Shown: positions 8,795 to 18,224, counted from the first letter of the stretch. The stretch: DNA of 61,636 nucleotides from Streptomyces sp. NRRL F-525 (GCF_000716605.1 NZ_JNXE01000049.1:1-61636), one strand, 5' to 3'. A program made the numbers and translations. Notes: a model not told the origin generated them from the sequence alone.

Positions 8795-9994
8795 ATGCGG
8801 GTTGGGCGGGCGACCGTACGGGCGGTGAACGCGCTTACGGCGCGGTGGGCCGGGGTCGCCGACAGGGGCACGGTGTTCTCGGCGGCGGGGGTGTGGCCGC
8901 TGCTGGCCCTGCTGGCGGACGGTGCCGGGGGTGCGGCTCGGGCCGAGCTGGCGGACGCGGTGGGGCTGCCCGCGGATCAATCGGCCGCCGCGGCAAGGGA
9001 GTTGCTGGGCGGCCTGGCGGCGATGCGGGGCGTGGACTCGGCGCTCGGGCTGTGGACGAAGCGGACGCTGGAGCTGCGGGTGCCGTGGGCGGCGGGGCTG
9101 CCGGCCGAGGCGCACGGGGTACTCACGGGTGACCTCGACGCCGACCGCGCGGCCCTGGACGCGTGGGCGGCGAAACGCACCGGCGGCCTGATCGAGCGCA
9201 TGCCGGTCGCTCTGACCGACGCCACCGAACTGGTGCTGGCGAGCGCGCTGGCCCTGCGCACGGAGTGGCTGCGGCCGTTCGAGGAGGTGCCGATGGAGAG
9301 CGCGTTCTGGAGCGACCGAGTCCCGCTCGGCCTGTTCCGCAGCACGGCCGTCCTGGACCGGATCGGCGTCGCGGACACACCGGACGGCCATGTCACCCGG
9401 CTGAAGGTGCTGGGCAATGCTGCGGTCGACATCCATCTCCTGCTCGGGGAGGAGGGGATGACGCCCGGGCAGGTCCTCGGCGCGGGCGTGGGCATCCTGG
9501 ACGCCCGTCATCCCGTAGTACCCGGGGACCAACTCCCCTACGGGGAACCCGGCCCGGGCCTCAGCGTGGCGAAGGAACGCTGCACGAGCCCACAGCCACC
9601 CTCGCTCGACGTGACGACGGTGGCGTACGACATGAGCGCGCAGCATGATCTCCTGCGCCTGCATAACTTGTTCGGGCTCACGGCGGCGCGGGACTCCAGG
9701 GTGGGTCACTTCCCCGGGATCAGCGAGTTCCCGCTGGCCATCGGGTCGGCGGAACAGTCCACGATGGCGAGATTCGGCGCACGCGGCTTCCGCGCGGCGG
9801 CGGTGACGGCCTTCGCCGCCATCCCCGGCGGTGCCGCGCCCGCCCTGCGCTACGTGACCACCACCATCACCGCCCGCTACGACCGCCCCTTCGCGTTCCT
9901 CGCCCTGCACCGCCACACGGGGTTGGTACTGGCGGCGGGCTGGGTCACGGAACCGGAGCCGTACCCCGAGCAGGACCAGGGGGACTGGGGCTGA
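8795..9994 (+). CDS. Serpin-fold protein (first of a tandem pair)
   Basis: About 399 residues without a signal peptide. Serpin landmarks are visible: N-terminal helix A with 'GTVFSAAGVWPLLALLA', the 'LVLASALALRTEWLRPF' strand (breach region), and the C-terminal strand pair 'YDRPFAFLALHRHTGLVLAAG' equivalent to 'aDHPFlFxIrh..tg.iLFmG.v'. Serpins inhibit serine or cysteine proteases through a mobile reactive loop. Here the hinge reads GARGFRAAAVTAFAA, where a bulky Phe occupies the position usually held by Thr/Ser, and the loop is short. Classical inhibition is therefore doubtful. The ATG at 8795 follows GCGGGGGCGGA; GTG 8780 is an alternative. The next gene is a diverged copy. Confidence 0.85.
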   Translation: MRVGRATVRAVNALTARWAGVADRGTVFSAAGVWPLLALLADGAGGAARAELADAVGLPADQSAAAARELLGGLAAMRGVDSALGLWTKRTLELRVPWAAGLPAEAHGVLTGDLDADRAALDAWAAKRTGGLIERMPVALTDATELVLASALALRTEWLRPFEEVPMESAFWSDRVPLGLFRSTAVLDRIGVADTPDGHVTRLKVLGNAAVDIHLLLGEEGMTPGQVLGAGVGILDARHPVVPGDQLPYGEPGPGLSVAKERCTSPQPPSLDVTTVAYDMSAQHDLLRLHNLFGLTAARDSRVGHFPGISEFPLAIGSAEQSTMARFGARGFRAAAVTAFAAIPGGAAPALRYVTTTITARYDRPFAFLALHRHTGLVLAAGWVTEPEPYPEQDQGDWG

Positions 9995-10067
9995 GCGTCG
10001 GAGGCCGGGCGGGCGACGATAGCCTTCCCGTGCGCGATCTTGCGCTACGGCACTCACGGGGGCGGAA

Positions 10068-11282
10068 TTGGGAGCGGTTCAGGGCGCGGTGGCCGGGGGC
10101 ACGGCGGTCGGGGTGACGGTCGACGCGGTCAACCGGCTGACGGCGCGTTGGGCGGACGCGGTGACCGGCGGCTCGGTCTTCTCGGCGGCCGGGGTGTGGC
10201 CGCTGCTGGCGTTCCTCGCCGACGGGGCGTCGGGCGCCGCGCGGGCGGAGCTGGCGGACGCGGTGGGGCTGCCCGCCGACCAAGCGGCCGCCGCCGCACG
10301 GGAGTTGCTGGGCGCGATGGGGTCGATGCCCGGGCTGAACTCCGCGCTCGGCCTGTGGACCCGGCGCGAACTGGCCGTACGGGAGGAGTGGCGGGCGGGG
10401 CTGCCGGCAGGCACGCACGGTGTGCTCACCGAGGATCTCCCGGCCTCGCGGCGGGCGTTGGACGCGTGGGCGGCCGAGCGGACGGGCGGGCTGATCGAGC
10501 GAATGCCGGTCACGCTGGACGAGGACGTGCTGATGGTCCTGGCGAGCGCGCTCGCGCTCCGGACCGAATGGCCGCGTCCCTTCGACGAGTTGAGGCTCAG
10601 CCCGGACGCCGGGCCCTGGCAGGGACGGCAGTTGGCGGGCCTGCACCGCACCGGAGTCCGCCTCGACCGGGCCGGTGTGGTGAGCGGCCCGCACGGTTAC
10701 GTCACTGAGCTGAAGGTCCCCGGCGACAACGGGATCGACGTCCACCTGCTGCTCGGCGAGCAGCGCATGACGCCAGGTCAGGTGCTGGGCACGGGAGTTG
10801 ACGTGCTGGCCCGCCGACTGGCCGTCGTACCGAGTGGCCAACTCCCGTACGGGGACGTGGGTCCGGGCCTGCGCGTCGAGCAACAGCGGTGCGCCACACC
10901 GCAACCGCCCGAGCTGCGCGTCACGGCGGTGGCGTACGACATGCGGGCGCGGCACGATCTCCTGGACCTGCACGGCCTGTTCGGGCTCACCACGGCGATG
11001 GACACCCGGGACGGCCACTTCCCCGGCGTCAGCCCGACCCCGCTGGCGATCGGGCAGGCCGAACAGTCCGCGGTGGCCCAGTTCGGCGCGCTCGGCTTCC
11101 GTGCGGGCGCGGTGACCGCGATCGCGGGCTACGGCGCCGGGGCCCGGCCCGACCTCCGCCACACGACCACCGTCGTCACCGCCCATTTCGACCGCCCGTT
11201 CGGCTTCCTGGCCGCACACCGGGAGTCCCGGCTGATCCTGATGTCGGGCTGGGTCACCGATCCGACCCCTTACGGGAGGTAG
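10068..11282 (+). CDS. Serpin-fold protein (second of a tandem pair)
   Basis: A 404-residue paralogue of the preceding gene, matching it along its whole length (shared blocks include SAAGVWPLLAFLADGA, ELADAVGLPADQ, AWAAERTGGLIERMPV, EEQRMTPGQVLG-like, GWVTDPTP). The start is TTG 10068 by frame; the sequence GGGGGCGGAATTG aligns with GGGGGCGGAATG of the first copy, suggesting that the ATG of the duplicate decayed. The hinge is GALGFRAGAVTAIAGYGAGA, again with Phe where serpin inhibitors have a small residue. The gap to the first copy is 73 bp, so cotranscription is likely. Role unknown; protection from the cell's own proteases is one possibility. Confidence 0.82.
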   Translation: MGAVQGAVAGGTAVGVTVDAVNRLTARWADAVTGGSVFSAAGVWPLLAFLADGASGAARAELADAVGLPADQAAAAARELLGAMGSMPGLNSALGLWTRRELAVREEWRAGLPAGTHGVLTEDLPASRRALDAWAAERTGGLIERMPVTLDEDVLMVLASALALRTEWPRPFDELRLSPDAGPWQGRQLAGLHRTGVRLDRAGVVSGPHGYVTELKVPGDNGIDVHLLLGEQRMTPGQVLGTGVDVLARRLAVVPSGQLPYGDVGPGLRVEQQRCATPQPPELRVTAVAYDMRARHDLLDLHGLFGLTTAMDTRDGHFPGVSPTPLAIGQAEQSAVAQFGALGFRAGAVTAIAGYGAGARPDLRHTTTVVTAHFDRPFGFLAAHRESRLILMSGWVTDPTPYGR

Positions 11283-11368
11283 GGGGTTCGGGGCCGGGTG
11301 CGCTCCGTCCGTGGTAATCCCCCGCGCGCTTCCCGCCACCGTCCGGCGGGGCACCCCATCGTCGAACG

Positions 11369-13987
11369 GTGACCAAGCCGACCCGTCTGCTGCTCCCGCT
11401 CCTCGCCGCCGCGCTGCTCTTGCCCCTCCCTCCGGCGTCAGCCGCACCCCTCCCCCGCCCCCGCGACGACTGCGACGCGCGCGGCTGGGCGCCCTCGGCC
11501 ACCCGGATCGACCCGGCCGACACGTACCACCCCTACGTCGGCAACGGTTACCTCGGCACCCGGGTCCCGCCCGCCGGCGCCGGGTACGCCGCGTCCGGTG
11601 AGAAGACCGGCTGGCCGCTCTACACCCCGCGCTACGACGGCGCGTTCGTCTCCGGCCTCTATGCCCGGGGTCCCGCGAACACGGCCGGCCGCGAGGCCCT
11701 CGCCGCGCTGCCGAACTGGACCGGCCTCGACGTCACGGCGGGCGCCGAGACGTACGGCGGGGAGGGCGGCGGCCGGGTCAGCCACTACCGCCAGACCCTC
11801 AACCTCCGTTGCGGGTACGTCCGTACGTCCCTCACCTGGACCACCACCGACGGCCGCCGCACCGACCTCGTCTACGACGTCCTCGCCGCCCGCGACACCC
11901 CGCACACCGGCGCCGTGCACCTGAGCGTGACCCCGCACTGGGACGGCGAACTCACCCTCACCGACCGCCTCGACGGCCGCGGCGCCCGCCGTGTCACGCA
12001 GACCGATGGCGGGCACGTCGGCGAACACACCATCGGCGTGGCGTTCCGCACGGACGGGACGGGTGTCGACGGGGCCGTCGCGTCCGTGCTGGACGCACCC
12101 GGGACTCATCAACAGGCCGCCAGGCAGAGCGAGTTGAGTGCCAGTCAGGCCACCGTCATCCCCGTCCGCTCCGGCCGTACGTACACCGCCACCAAGTACG
12201 TCGGCGTCGACACCGCCCTCACCTCACGCGACCCCCGTTCCGCCGCACAGGACGCCGCCGGGGTGGCCGCGCGGCGGGGATGGGACGCGTTGCTCGCCTC
12301 GCACAGTGCCGCGTGGCGGGCGTTGTGGGCGGCGGACATCGAGGTTCCGGGGCATCCGGATCTCCAACTCTGGGCCCGTTCCGCGCAGTACGGGCTGTTG
12401 TCCGCGCTGCGCCCCGGCGCCCGGAACAGCATCGCGCCCGCCGGTCTGACCAGCGACAACTACGCCGGCATGGTGTTCTGGGACGCCGAGACCTGGATGT
12501 TCCCCTCGCTGCTCGCGACCCACCCCGACCTCGCCCGGCCGGTCCTCGAATACCGCTACCGCACCCGCACGGCCGCCGCCGAGAACGCCGCGAAGACCGC
12601 GGTGAAGGGCCTGTTCTTCCCGTGGACGAGCGCGAGTCACGGCCGGTTGTGGAGCGAGTGCCAGAGCTGGCAGCCGCCGCACTGCGTCACCCAGAACCAC
12701 CTCCAGGGCGACATCGCCCTCGCCGCCTGGCAGTACTACCTCGCCACCGGCGACCGCACCTGGCTCCGCACCCGAGGCTGGCCCCTCCTCAACGGCCTTG
12801 CCCAGTACTGGACTTCGAGGGCGACCAAGAACCCCGACGGCTCGTACTCCGTCAAGGAGGTCGCCGGACCCGACGAGTACAGCAACGGTGTCAACGACGG
12901 CGTCTACACCAACGCGGTCGCCGCCACCGCCCTGCGCGCCGCCACCGACGCGGCCCACGCCCTCGGCACCGACGCCCCCGCCGACTGGCTCACCGTCGCG
13001 AACCACCTGCGCATCCCCTACGACCCGAAGCGCAAGATCTTCCTCCAGTACGACGGCTACAACGGCTCCCAGATCAAGCAGGCCGACACCGTGCTGCTGA
13101 TCTACCCGCTGGAGTGGCCCATGCCGGCCGGTGCCGCGGCCGCCACCCTCGACTACTACGCCCAGCGCACCGACCCCGACGGCCCCGCCATGACCGACGC
13201 CGTCCACGCGATCGACGCGGCGGCGATCGGCGAACCGGGCTGTGCTGCGTACACCTTCCTGCGGCGGGCCTACCAGCCCTTCACGCGCGGTCCGTTCGCC
13301 CTCTTCTCCGAGTCGCGCGGCGACAAGGCGGGCGCGTCCGACCCCCTCGCGGGCTCCCCCGCCCAGGACTTCCTCACCGGCAAGGGCGGCTTCCTCCAGG
13401 TCTTCACCCACGGCCTCACCGGCCTGCGGCTGCGCCCGGACGCCCTCCACCTCGACCCGACCCTGCCGCCCCAACTCCCGGACGGCGTACGCCTGTCGGG
13501 GCTGCGCTGGCGCGGTCGTACGTACGACATCGCGATCGGGGCGAGGACGACGACGGTACGGCTGCGGTCCGGGGCGCCCTTCTCCCTGGACACCCCCGAG
13601 GGTCGCCGCACCCTCTCCGGCTCGGTCACCCTGAAGACCCGGCGCCCTGACCTCACCCCCACCACCGACCTGGCCCGCTGCCGCCCGGCAACGGCGACTT
13701 CCTCGACCTCCGGCCTCTACCCGGAGGCCGCCGTGGACGGCAGCCCCGCGACCGCCTGGTCCCCGGACGCCGACCGCGCCACCCTCACCGTCGACCTGGG
13801 GCGGGCGGTGCGCGTGGGGACGGTTCGGCCCACGTGGGCGAAGCAGCCGGGGTCGTACAGGGTCGAGGTCTCCGCGGACCGTCGTACCTGGCACACGCCC
13901 GACGGGACGCCCGCCCGGTACGTCCGCGTCACCGTGCGCAGTGGCGGCAAGGGCGCCGCTCTCGCCGAACTCAACGTGCGCTCGTGA
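11369..13987 (+). CDS. Secreted GH65-type glycoside hydrolase with C-terminal discoidin-like domain
   Basis: An 872-residue exported enzyme with a clear signal peptide (residues 1-26, KPTRLLLPLLAAALLLPLPP then ASAAP). The N-terminal beta-sandwich region (about 40-300) is followed by an (alpha/alpha)6 catalytic domain (about 310-680) with GH65 hallmarks: 'GMVFWDAETWMFPSLL', 'GLFFPWTSASHGRLWSE', and 'VAGPDEYSNGVNDGVYTN', whose Glu (about residue 503) is the expected general acid. A C-terminal F5/8 type C-like module (about 765-872) probably binds carbohydrate. Secreted GH65 proteins of this layout are mainly acid trehalases; disaccharide hydrolysis outside the cell is therefore the best guess, with other alpha-linked disaccharides possible. 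The start is GTG with no strong ribosome site. Confidence 0.88.
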   Translation: MTKPTRLLLPLLAAALLLPLPPASAAPLPRPRDDCDARGWAPSATRIDPADTYHPYVGNGYLGTRVPPAGAGYAASGEKTGWPLYTPRYDGAFVSGLYARGPANTAGREALAALPNWTGLDVTAGAETYGGEGGGRVSHYRQTLNLRCGYVRTSLTWTTTDGRRTDLVYDVLAARDTPHTGAVHLSVTPHWDGELTLTDRLDGRGARRVTQTDGGHVGEHTIGVAFRTDGTGVDGAVASVLDAPGTHQQAARQSELSASQATVIPVRSGRTYTATKYVGVDTALTSRDPRSAAQDAAGVAARRGWDALLASHSAAWRALWAADIEVPGHPDLQLWARSAQYGLLSALRPGARNSIAPAGLTSDNYAGMVFWDAETWMFPSLLATHPDLARPVLEYRYRTRTAAAENAAKTAVKGLFFPWTSASHGRLWSECQSWQPPHCVTQNHLQGDIALAAWQYYLATGDRTWLRTRGWPLLNGLAQYWTSRATKNPDGSYSVKEVAGPDEYSNGVNDGVYTNAVAATALRAATDAAHALGTDAPADWLTVANHLRIPYDPKRKIFLQYDGYNGSQIKQADTVLLIYPLEWPMPAGAAAATLDYYAQRTDPDGPAMTDAVHAIDAAAIGEPGCAAYTFLRRAYQPFTRGPFALFSESRGDKAGASDPLAGSPAQDFLTGKGGFLQVFTHGLTGLRLRPDALHLDPTLPPQLPDGVRLSGLRWRGRTYDIAIGARTTTVRLRSGAPFSLDTPEGRRTLSGSVTLKTRRPDLTPTTDLARCRPATATSSTSGLYPEAAVDGSPATAWSPDADRATLTVDLGRAVRVGTVRPTWAKQPGSYRVEVSADRRTWHTPDGTPARYVRVTVRSGGKGAALAELNVRS

Positions 13988-14012
13988 CGGCCGAACTCCC
14001 CTGAGGGAAACG

Positions 14013-16226
14013 TCAGTTGGTGGCCTCCGCCGCCAGTCTCCGCTGCTCCTCCTCCACGATGCGGCGGGCCAGCGTGGCGTCGGAGATGTCGATCGCGTCC
14101 GGGGTGGCGTCCGCCAGGGCGCTGCGCCGGGCGAAGGCGTCGAAGAGGCGGTCCTTGTTCTTGAGGATGGTCAGGAGCCGGTCGTCCACGCTGTCGGGGG
14201 CGAGCATGCGGTGCACCTGGACCGTGCGTATCTGGCCCATGCGGTGGACTCGGGCCACGGCCTGGTGCTCCACCGTCGGTTTGACCTGGGGTTCGCAGAG
14301 GATGACCAGGGAGGCGGCCTGGAGGTTGAGGCCGACCCCGCCCGCCTCGATCTGGGAGAGCAGGACGGCGTGGCCGGGAGCCTGGGTGAAGTCGTCGACG
14401 AACTGCTGGCGCCGGGCCGCCGGGACGCTTCCGGAGATGGGCCCGAACACGCCCTTCTCCAGGGCCTGTTCGACTGCCGCGAGGACGTCCCGGAAGTAGG
14501 AGAAGACCACCACCTTCACGCCGTTGTCCGCGGCCTCGGCGACCAGCTCCCGCAGGCGCTGCAGCTTCGCGGACTTCTCGGTGTCGGCGTAGGCGGCCCG
14601 GCGCATCGCCATGAAGTTGCCGTCGCCGACCGCGCGGGCGTACGCCTCGCGGTCGGCGACGCCGAGTTCCACCCACTCGTCGACCTGGACCAGGGCGGGC
14701 AGTTCGGTGAGCACGTCCTCCTGGTTGCGGCGCAGATAGGCCGGGGCGACGGACTTGCGGAAGGCGTGCGGTCCGGCCGCCGCCGTGCCGTTGCGGACGG
14801 TCGGCAGGAGGTCGGGGCGGAGGTGGCGGACGAGGGTGCGGAACTCCTCGACGTGGTTCTCCATGGGCGTCCCGGTGAGGAACAGCACGCGGTCGCAGCG
14901 CTCGGTCCACAGGGCGACCGACTTGGTGCGGCGGGTGTCCGGGTTCTTCACGTAGTGGGCCTCGTCCACGACGAGCATGCCCGGGGTGGGGCCGGGCGGC
15001 GCGTCGGCCTTCGCCCGCTTCCCCTTCGGTGATGTGTCGGCCGGCGTCGGCAAGGTGTGCAGCGTGTCGAAGGTCGTGATCGCGACCCCGCCCCGCTCAC
15101 CCCACTCCGCGTAGGCCTCGTGCCGGTCCGGGCCGTGCACCGGCAGCGCGCGCAGGGTGCTGCGGGCGCCGATCTCCCGGGTCCAGTTGATCAGCACGCT
15201 GGCCGGGCAGACCACCAGGAAGTGGCTCTGCCCCTCGGCCGCGAGATGGGCCAGCGCGGCAATGGCCTGGATGGTCTTGCCGAGTCCCATCTCATCCCCG
15301 AGGACGACCCGGCGCTGGGCAAGGGCGAAGCGCGCCCCGAAGGACTGGTATCCGCGCAGGGAGACCCGGCGGTGGGTGTCGTCCAGCGGCTGGGCGTGCA
15401 CGCGCTCGGCCAGTTCCGTCGGCAGGAAGCCCTCGCTCGCCGCGAGGTCCGGCTGCTGGCCGTCGACCTCGGCGAGCTGGCTGTAGTACTCGGCGGACCG
15501 CAGCTCGAAGTCGACCCACGCCTCGATGTCGGAGACCGGCGGCCGCAGGAGGTCGGTGGAGGCCTGGGCGATCAGCAGCCGTACGTCCTTGGCGGCCGGG
15601 TCGGCGACCAGTTCGTGGAGTTCGGCGACCGCCGCGAGCGCGCTCTCCCGGCGTTTGCGTCCGGCGAGCGCCATCAGCAGCCTGCTGCTGGCGGGCCGGG
15701 CCACGGGGAGCAGGGCGCCGAGCCGCTCGTCGAGCCGGTTCGCGGCGTCCAGGGCGCGGCGCAGCTCGGGCCCCGCCTCGACGAGCCGTTGCAGGGCGAT
15801 GACCAGGGCGGTGGTGCGGGGTTCGGGGTGGTCGACGTCGATGCGCACGGACACGGTCTCCGCGACGGCCCGCGCGATCTGCCGGGCGGCGGCGAGGGCC
15901 CGGTCGGCGGTCTGCTGTCCTACGCCGGGCAGTTGCCGCAGCTCGTACCGGCTCGCCTCGTGCACCGCGCGCACGGAGGTCAGCCCGGCCGCCTCCACGG
16001 CCCCGAGCCGCAGCCGCCCCTCGGTGACGTCCTTCAGCCTCGCTACCGGGATGGACTCCAGCTCCTGCGCGACGAGTTCGGCCCGCAGCGGCTCCAGTGC
16101 GGAGCGGACGGTGTCGAGCGCGCGGGTGTGGTCCTCACGCAGGGCGCGCGCCACGTCGTAGAGCCGCGTCCCCCGTGTGCACAGCTCCCTGGCCCGCCGT
16201 CCGGCCCGCGGAAACTCGCCCTCCAT
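14013..16226 (-). CDS. SNF2-family DEAD/DEAH helicase-like ATPase
   Basis: A protein of about 737 residues. The N-terminal ~260 residues are helical and include a helix-hairpin-helix-like stretch (SRYELRQLPGVGQQTADRAL). SNF2 motors follow: motif I LGDEMGLGKTIQAIAAL, motif Ia VVCPASVLINWTREI, motif II VVDEAHYVKN (DEAH), motif III FLTGTPMEN, motif V LLSQIEAGGVGLNL, motif VI QAVARVHRMGQ. It is an ATP-dependent double-stranded DNA translocase of the RapA/HepA-like bacterial group; target unknown. I use ATG 16226, preceded by a GGGGGG-containing site; upstream ATGs at 16265 and 16286 lack one. It is convergent with the GH65 gene, with a 25-bp gap. Confidence 0.93.
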   Translation of the reverse strand: MEGEFPRAGRRARELCTRGTRLYDVARALREDHTRALDTVRSALEPLRAELVAQELESIPVARLKDVTEGRLRLGAVEAAGLTSVRAVHEASRYELRQLPGVGQQTADRALAAARQIARAVAETVSVRIDVDHPEPRTTALVIALQRLVEAGPELRRALDAANRLDERLGALLPVARPASSRLLMALAGRKRRESALAAVAELHELVADPAAKDVRLLIAQASTDLLRPPVSDIEAWVDFELRSAEYYSQLAEVDGQQPDLAASEGFLPTELAERVHAQPLDDTHRRVSLRGYQSFGARFALAQRRVVLGDEMGLGKTIQAIAALAHLAAEGQSHFLVVCPASVLINWTREIGARSTLRALPVHGPDRHEAYAEWGERGGVAITTFDTLHTLPTPADTSPKGKRAKADAPPGPTPGMLVVDEAHYVKNPDTRRTKSVALWTERCDRVLFLTGTPMENHVEEFRTLVRHLRPDLLPTVRNGTAAAGPHAFRKSVAPAYLRRNQEDVLTELPALVQVDEWVELGVADREAYARAVGDGNFMAMRRAAYADTEKSAKLQRLRELVAEAADNGVKVVVFSYFRDVLAAVEQALEKGVFGPISGSVPAARRQQFVDDFTQAPGHAVLLSQIEAGGVGLNLQAASLVILCEPQVKPTVEHQAVARVHRMGQIRTVQVHRMLAPDSVDDRLLTILKNKDRLFDAFARRSALADATPDAIDISDATLARRIVEEEQRRLAAEATN

Positions 16227-16316
16227 GTCACCCCCCGCTCCCCATGCGTCTCGCCGTGTACCCATCGTGGCACGCGGCACTGACAACGGGAGCGGGCCCG
16301 GCCTCTCAGCCCTCCG

Positions 16317-17147
16317 TCACGCGTCGAACCCCGTCGCCCGGGTCCGCTTCTCCCAGGCCGCGATGTCGCCGCGCACCTGCTCCAGGTGCCCGAGCACGGC
16401 GTCGACCGCGTCCTCGCCGAGCGGCAGGCGGAGCGGGGTCTCCTCGGCGTCGAGGGCGGCGAGGATGAGGGCCGCCGCCTTGGCCGGGTCGCCGGGCTGG
16501 ACGCCGTGGCTGCCGGCGGCGGCGTCGCGGGTCGCGCTCACGTTGGCGTACACCCCGCTGTCGGCACTGGCCCTCGCCCGGCCGCTGTCGAAGAAGGACG
16601 TCCGGAAGGCGCCCGGCTCGACGATCAGCACCTTGACGCCGTACTCGGCGACCTCGTCCGCGAGCCCCTCGGACAGTCCCTCCAGGGCGAACTTCGTTCC
16701 GCTGTACGCCGATACGCCCGCGAAGGACATCTGCCCGCCCATGCTGCTCATCTGCACGATCGCCCCGGAGCGCCGTTCCCGCATGAACGGCAGCACCGCG
16801 CGCGTGAGGGCCGCCGGCCCGAAGACATGCAGGTCGAACAGGTCCCGCAGCTCCTGCTCGGTCGTCTCCTCGAAGGCCCCGACGAGCGCGCGCCCCGCGT
16901 TGTTGACGAGCACGTCGATCCGCCCGTGCCGCGCCACCACGTCCCGTACGGCCGCCTCCGCCGCGCCCGTGTCGGTGACGTCGAGGCGCAGCGCCTCCAT
17001 CTGGTCGGGCCGCGCGGCCACCAGGTCGTCCAGACCCTCGGTCCGCCGGGCCGCACCCACGACCACGTCACCGGCCGCGAGCGCCGCCTCGACGATCGCC
17101 CGCCCGAACCCGCTGCTCGCACCGGTGACCAGCCACACCTTGTTCAT
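16317..17147 (-). CDS. Short-chain dehydrogenase/reductase (classical SDR)
   Basis: A 276-residue cytosolic NAD(P)-dependent oxidoreductase. The Rossmann signature is TGASSGFGRAIVEAAL (residues 7-22), NNAGRAL follows strand 4, and the catalytic set is Ser in MSSMGG and Tyr/Lys in YSGTKFALEGLSEGLA. Basic residues in GAARRTEGL favour NADP. It is divergent from the LysR regulator with a 90-bp gap that contains a dyad overlapping the regulator start, so it is the probable target of that regulator. The substrate cannot be inferred. Confidence 0.95.
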   Translation of the reverse strand: MNKVWLVTGASSGFGRAIVEAALAAGDVVVGAARRTEGLDDLVAARPDQMEALRLDVTDTGAAEAAVRDVVARHGRIDVLVNNAGRALVGAFEETTEQELRDLFDLHVFGPAALTRAVLPFMRERRSGAIVQMSSMGGQMSFAGVSAYSGTKFALEGLSEGLADEVAEYGVKVLIVEPGAFRTSFFDSGRARASADSGVYANVSATRDAAAGSHGVQPGDPAKAAALILAALDAEETPLRLPLGEDAVDAVLGHLEQVRGDIAAWEKRTRATGFDA

Positions 17148-17230
17148 GACGTCTCCCCTTGAGATCCCCTGTTGTCCATCTGCCGACCAGCCTGCTCCCG
17201 CCCCCGATCACCCGTCCAAGACCTACGCTG

Positions 17231-17245
17231 ATAACCAATGGCTAT
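17231..17245. promoter_or_regulatory. Putative LysR operator overlapping the regulator start codon
   Basis: ATAACCAATGGCTAT is a near-perfect dyad (arms ATAACCA and TGGCTAT, one mismatch) and fits the T-N11-A form of LysR-type sites. It includes the first ATG (17238) of the LysR gene. Just upstream TACGCT (17224-17229) fits a -10 hexamer placing transcription start at or beside that ATG, so the mRNA may be leaderless and directly repressible by its own product. Confidence 0.45.
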
Positions 17246-18146
17246 GACGACGGACGTCCACGTACGGGACCTGCGCTACTTCGTCGCGGTCGCCGAGGAG
17301 CTCCACTTCACGCGCGCGGCCGAGCGGCTGTACGTCTCGCAGCCCGCCCTGAGCAAGCAGATCCGGGCGCTGGAACGGCAGTTGGGCGCCGAACTGTTCC
17401 GGCGTGACCGGCAGGGCGTGGCGCTCACGGCCGCCGGTGCGGCCCTACTGCCGTACGCCGAGCGGGTGTTGGCGGTCTGGGCGGAGGGCGCGGCCGCGCT
17501 GGCGGAGGTGAGCGCGGCCGGGCGCAGCACCCTGGTGGTCGGTATGAGCACCAGCCCCGGCCGGGGTGGCCTGCTGCCCGCGATCCGCTCCCGCTTCACG
17601 GCCGCGCGTCCGGAGGCGAACGTACGGCTGCGGCAGGTGAGTTGGGACGATCCGACGGCGGGTCTCGCGGACGGCGACGCGGACGTGGCGTTCGTCTGGC
17701 TGCCGCTGCCCGACGCGGAGCGCTACGACTGGACGGTCGTGGCCGAGGAACCCCGCCTGGTCGCGCTACCGGACACCCATCCGCTGGCCGCCCGCGCCGA
17801 GGTCGACTTCGCGGATCTCGTCGACGAGCCGTTCCTCGCCCTGCCGTCCGACGCGGGCCCGTTGCGCGACCACTGGCTCGCCCTCGACGAACGCGATGGC
17901 CAACTCCCGCGCATCGGCGCCGAGATCGCGAGCACGGAGGAGACGTACGAGGCGCTGGTCGCCGGTCTCGGCGTCTGCCTGGTGGCCACGGGCAACGCCC
18001 ATCTGATCACTCTCGGCGGTGTCATCACCCGCCCGGTGCACGGGATTTCGCCGAGCCGTTACGCCCTGGCCTGGCGGCGGGAGGACGGCGGACGGCCGCT
18101 GGTCCGGGCGTACGCGGAGGCGTGCCGTCCGGTGGCGGGGCGCTGA
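17238..18146 (+). CDS. LysR-family transcriptional regulator
   Basis: A 302-residue regulator. The winged helix-turn-helix (about 8-65) carries the family signature 'LRYFVAVAEELHFTRAAERL' and 'SQPALSKQIRALERQLGAEL'. The effector-binding domain (about 95-295) has the periplasmic-binding-protein-like fold (TLVVGMSTSPGRGGLLPAIR). It is divergent from the SDR gene, the typical arrangement for a LysR regulator and its target. There is no Shine-Dalgarno sequence before ATG 17238, and a dyad covers that codon; ATG 17244 is an alternative start. The inducer is unknown. Confidence 0.95.
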   Translation: MAMTTDVHVRDLRYFVAVAEELHFTRAAERLYVSQPALSKQIRALERQLGAELFRRDRQGVALTAAGAALLPYAERVLAVWAEGAAALAEVSAAGRSTLVVGMSTSPGRGGLLPAIRSRFTAARPEANVRLRQVSWDDPTAGLADGDADVAFVWLPLPDAERYDWTVVAEEPRLVALPDTHPLAARAEVDFADLVDEPFLALPSDAGPLRDHWLALDERDGQLPRIGAEIASTEETYEALVAGLGVCLVATGNAHLITLGGVITRPVHGISPSRYALAWRREDGGRPLVRAYAEACRPVAGR

Positions 18147-18224
18147 TCGAACGCGTCCGCGGCACGGTTACGATGAGCCGTTTTCGGGGGTTGGGATTCA
18201 GGGTTCGGGGCTCGGAGGGGAATC

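Noticed and set aside
10054..10081. GGTTCA with TCACGG 16 nt away near the second serpin
   Set aside because: The -10 (CCGTGA on the minus strand) departs at two positions and the direction would be antisense into the preceding serpin; outside the locus.
12224..13894. 556-codon minus frame opposite the GH65 gene
   Set aside because: Antisense shadow; the plus-strand protein has a signal peptide and catalytic motifs.
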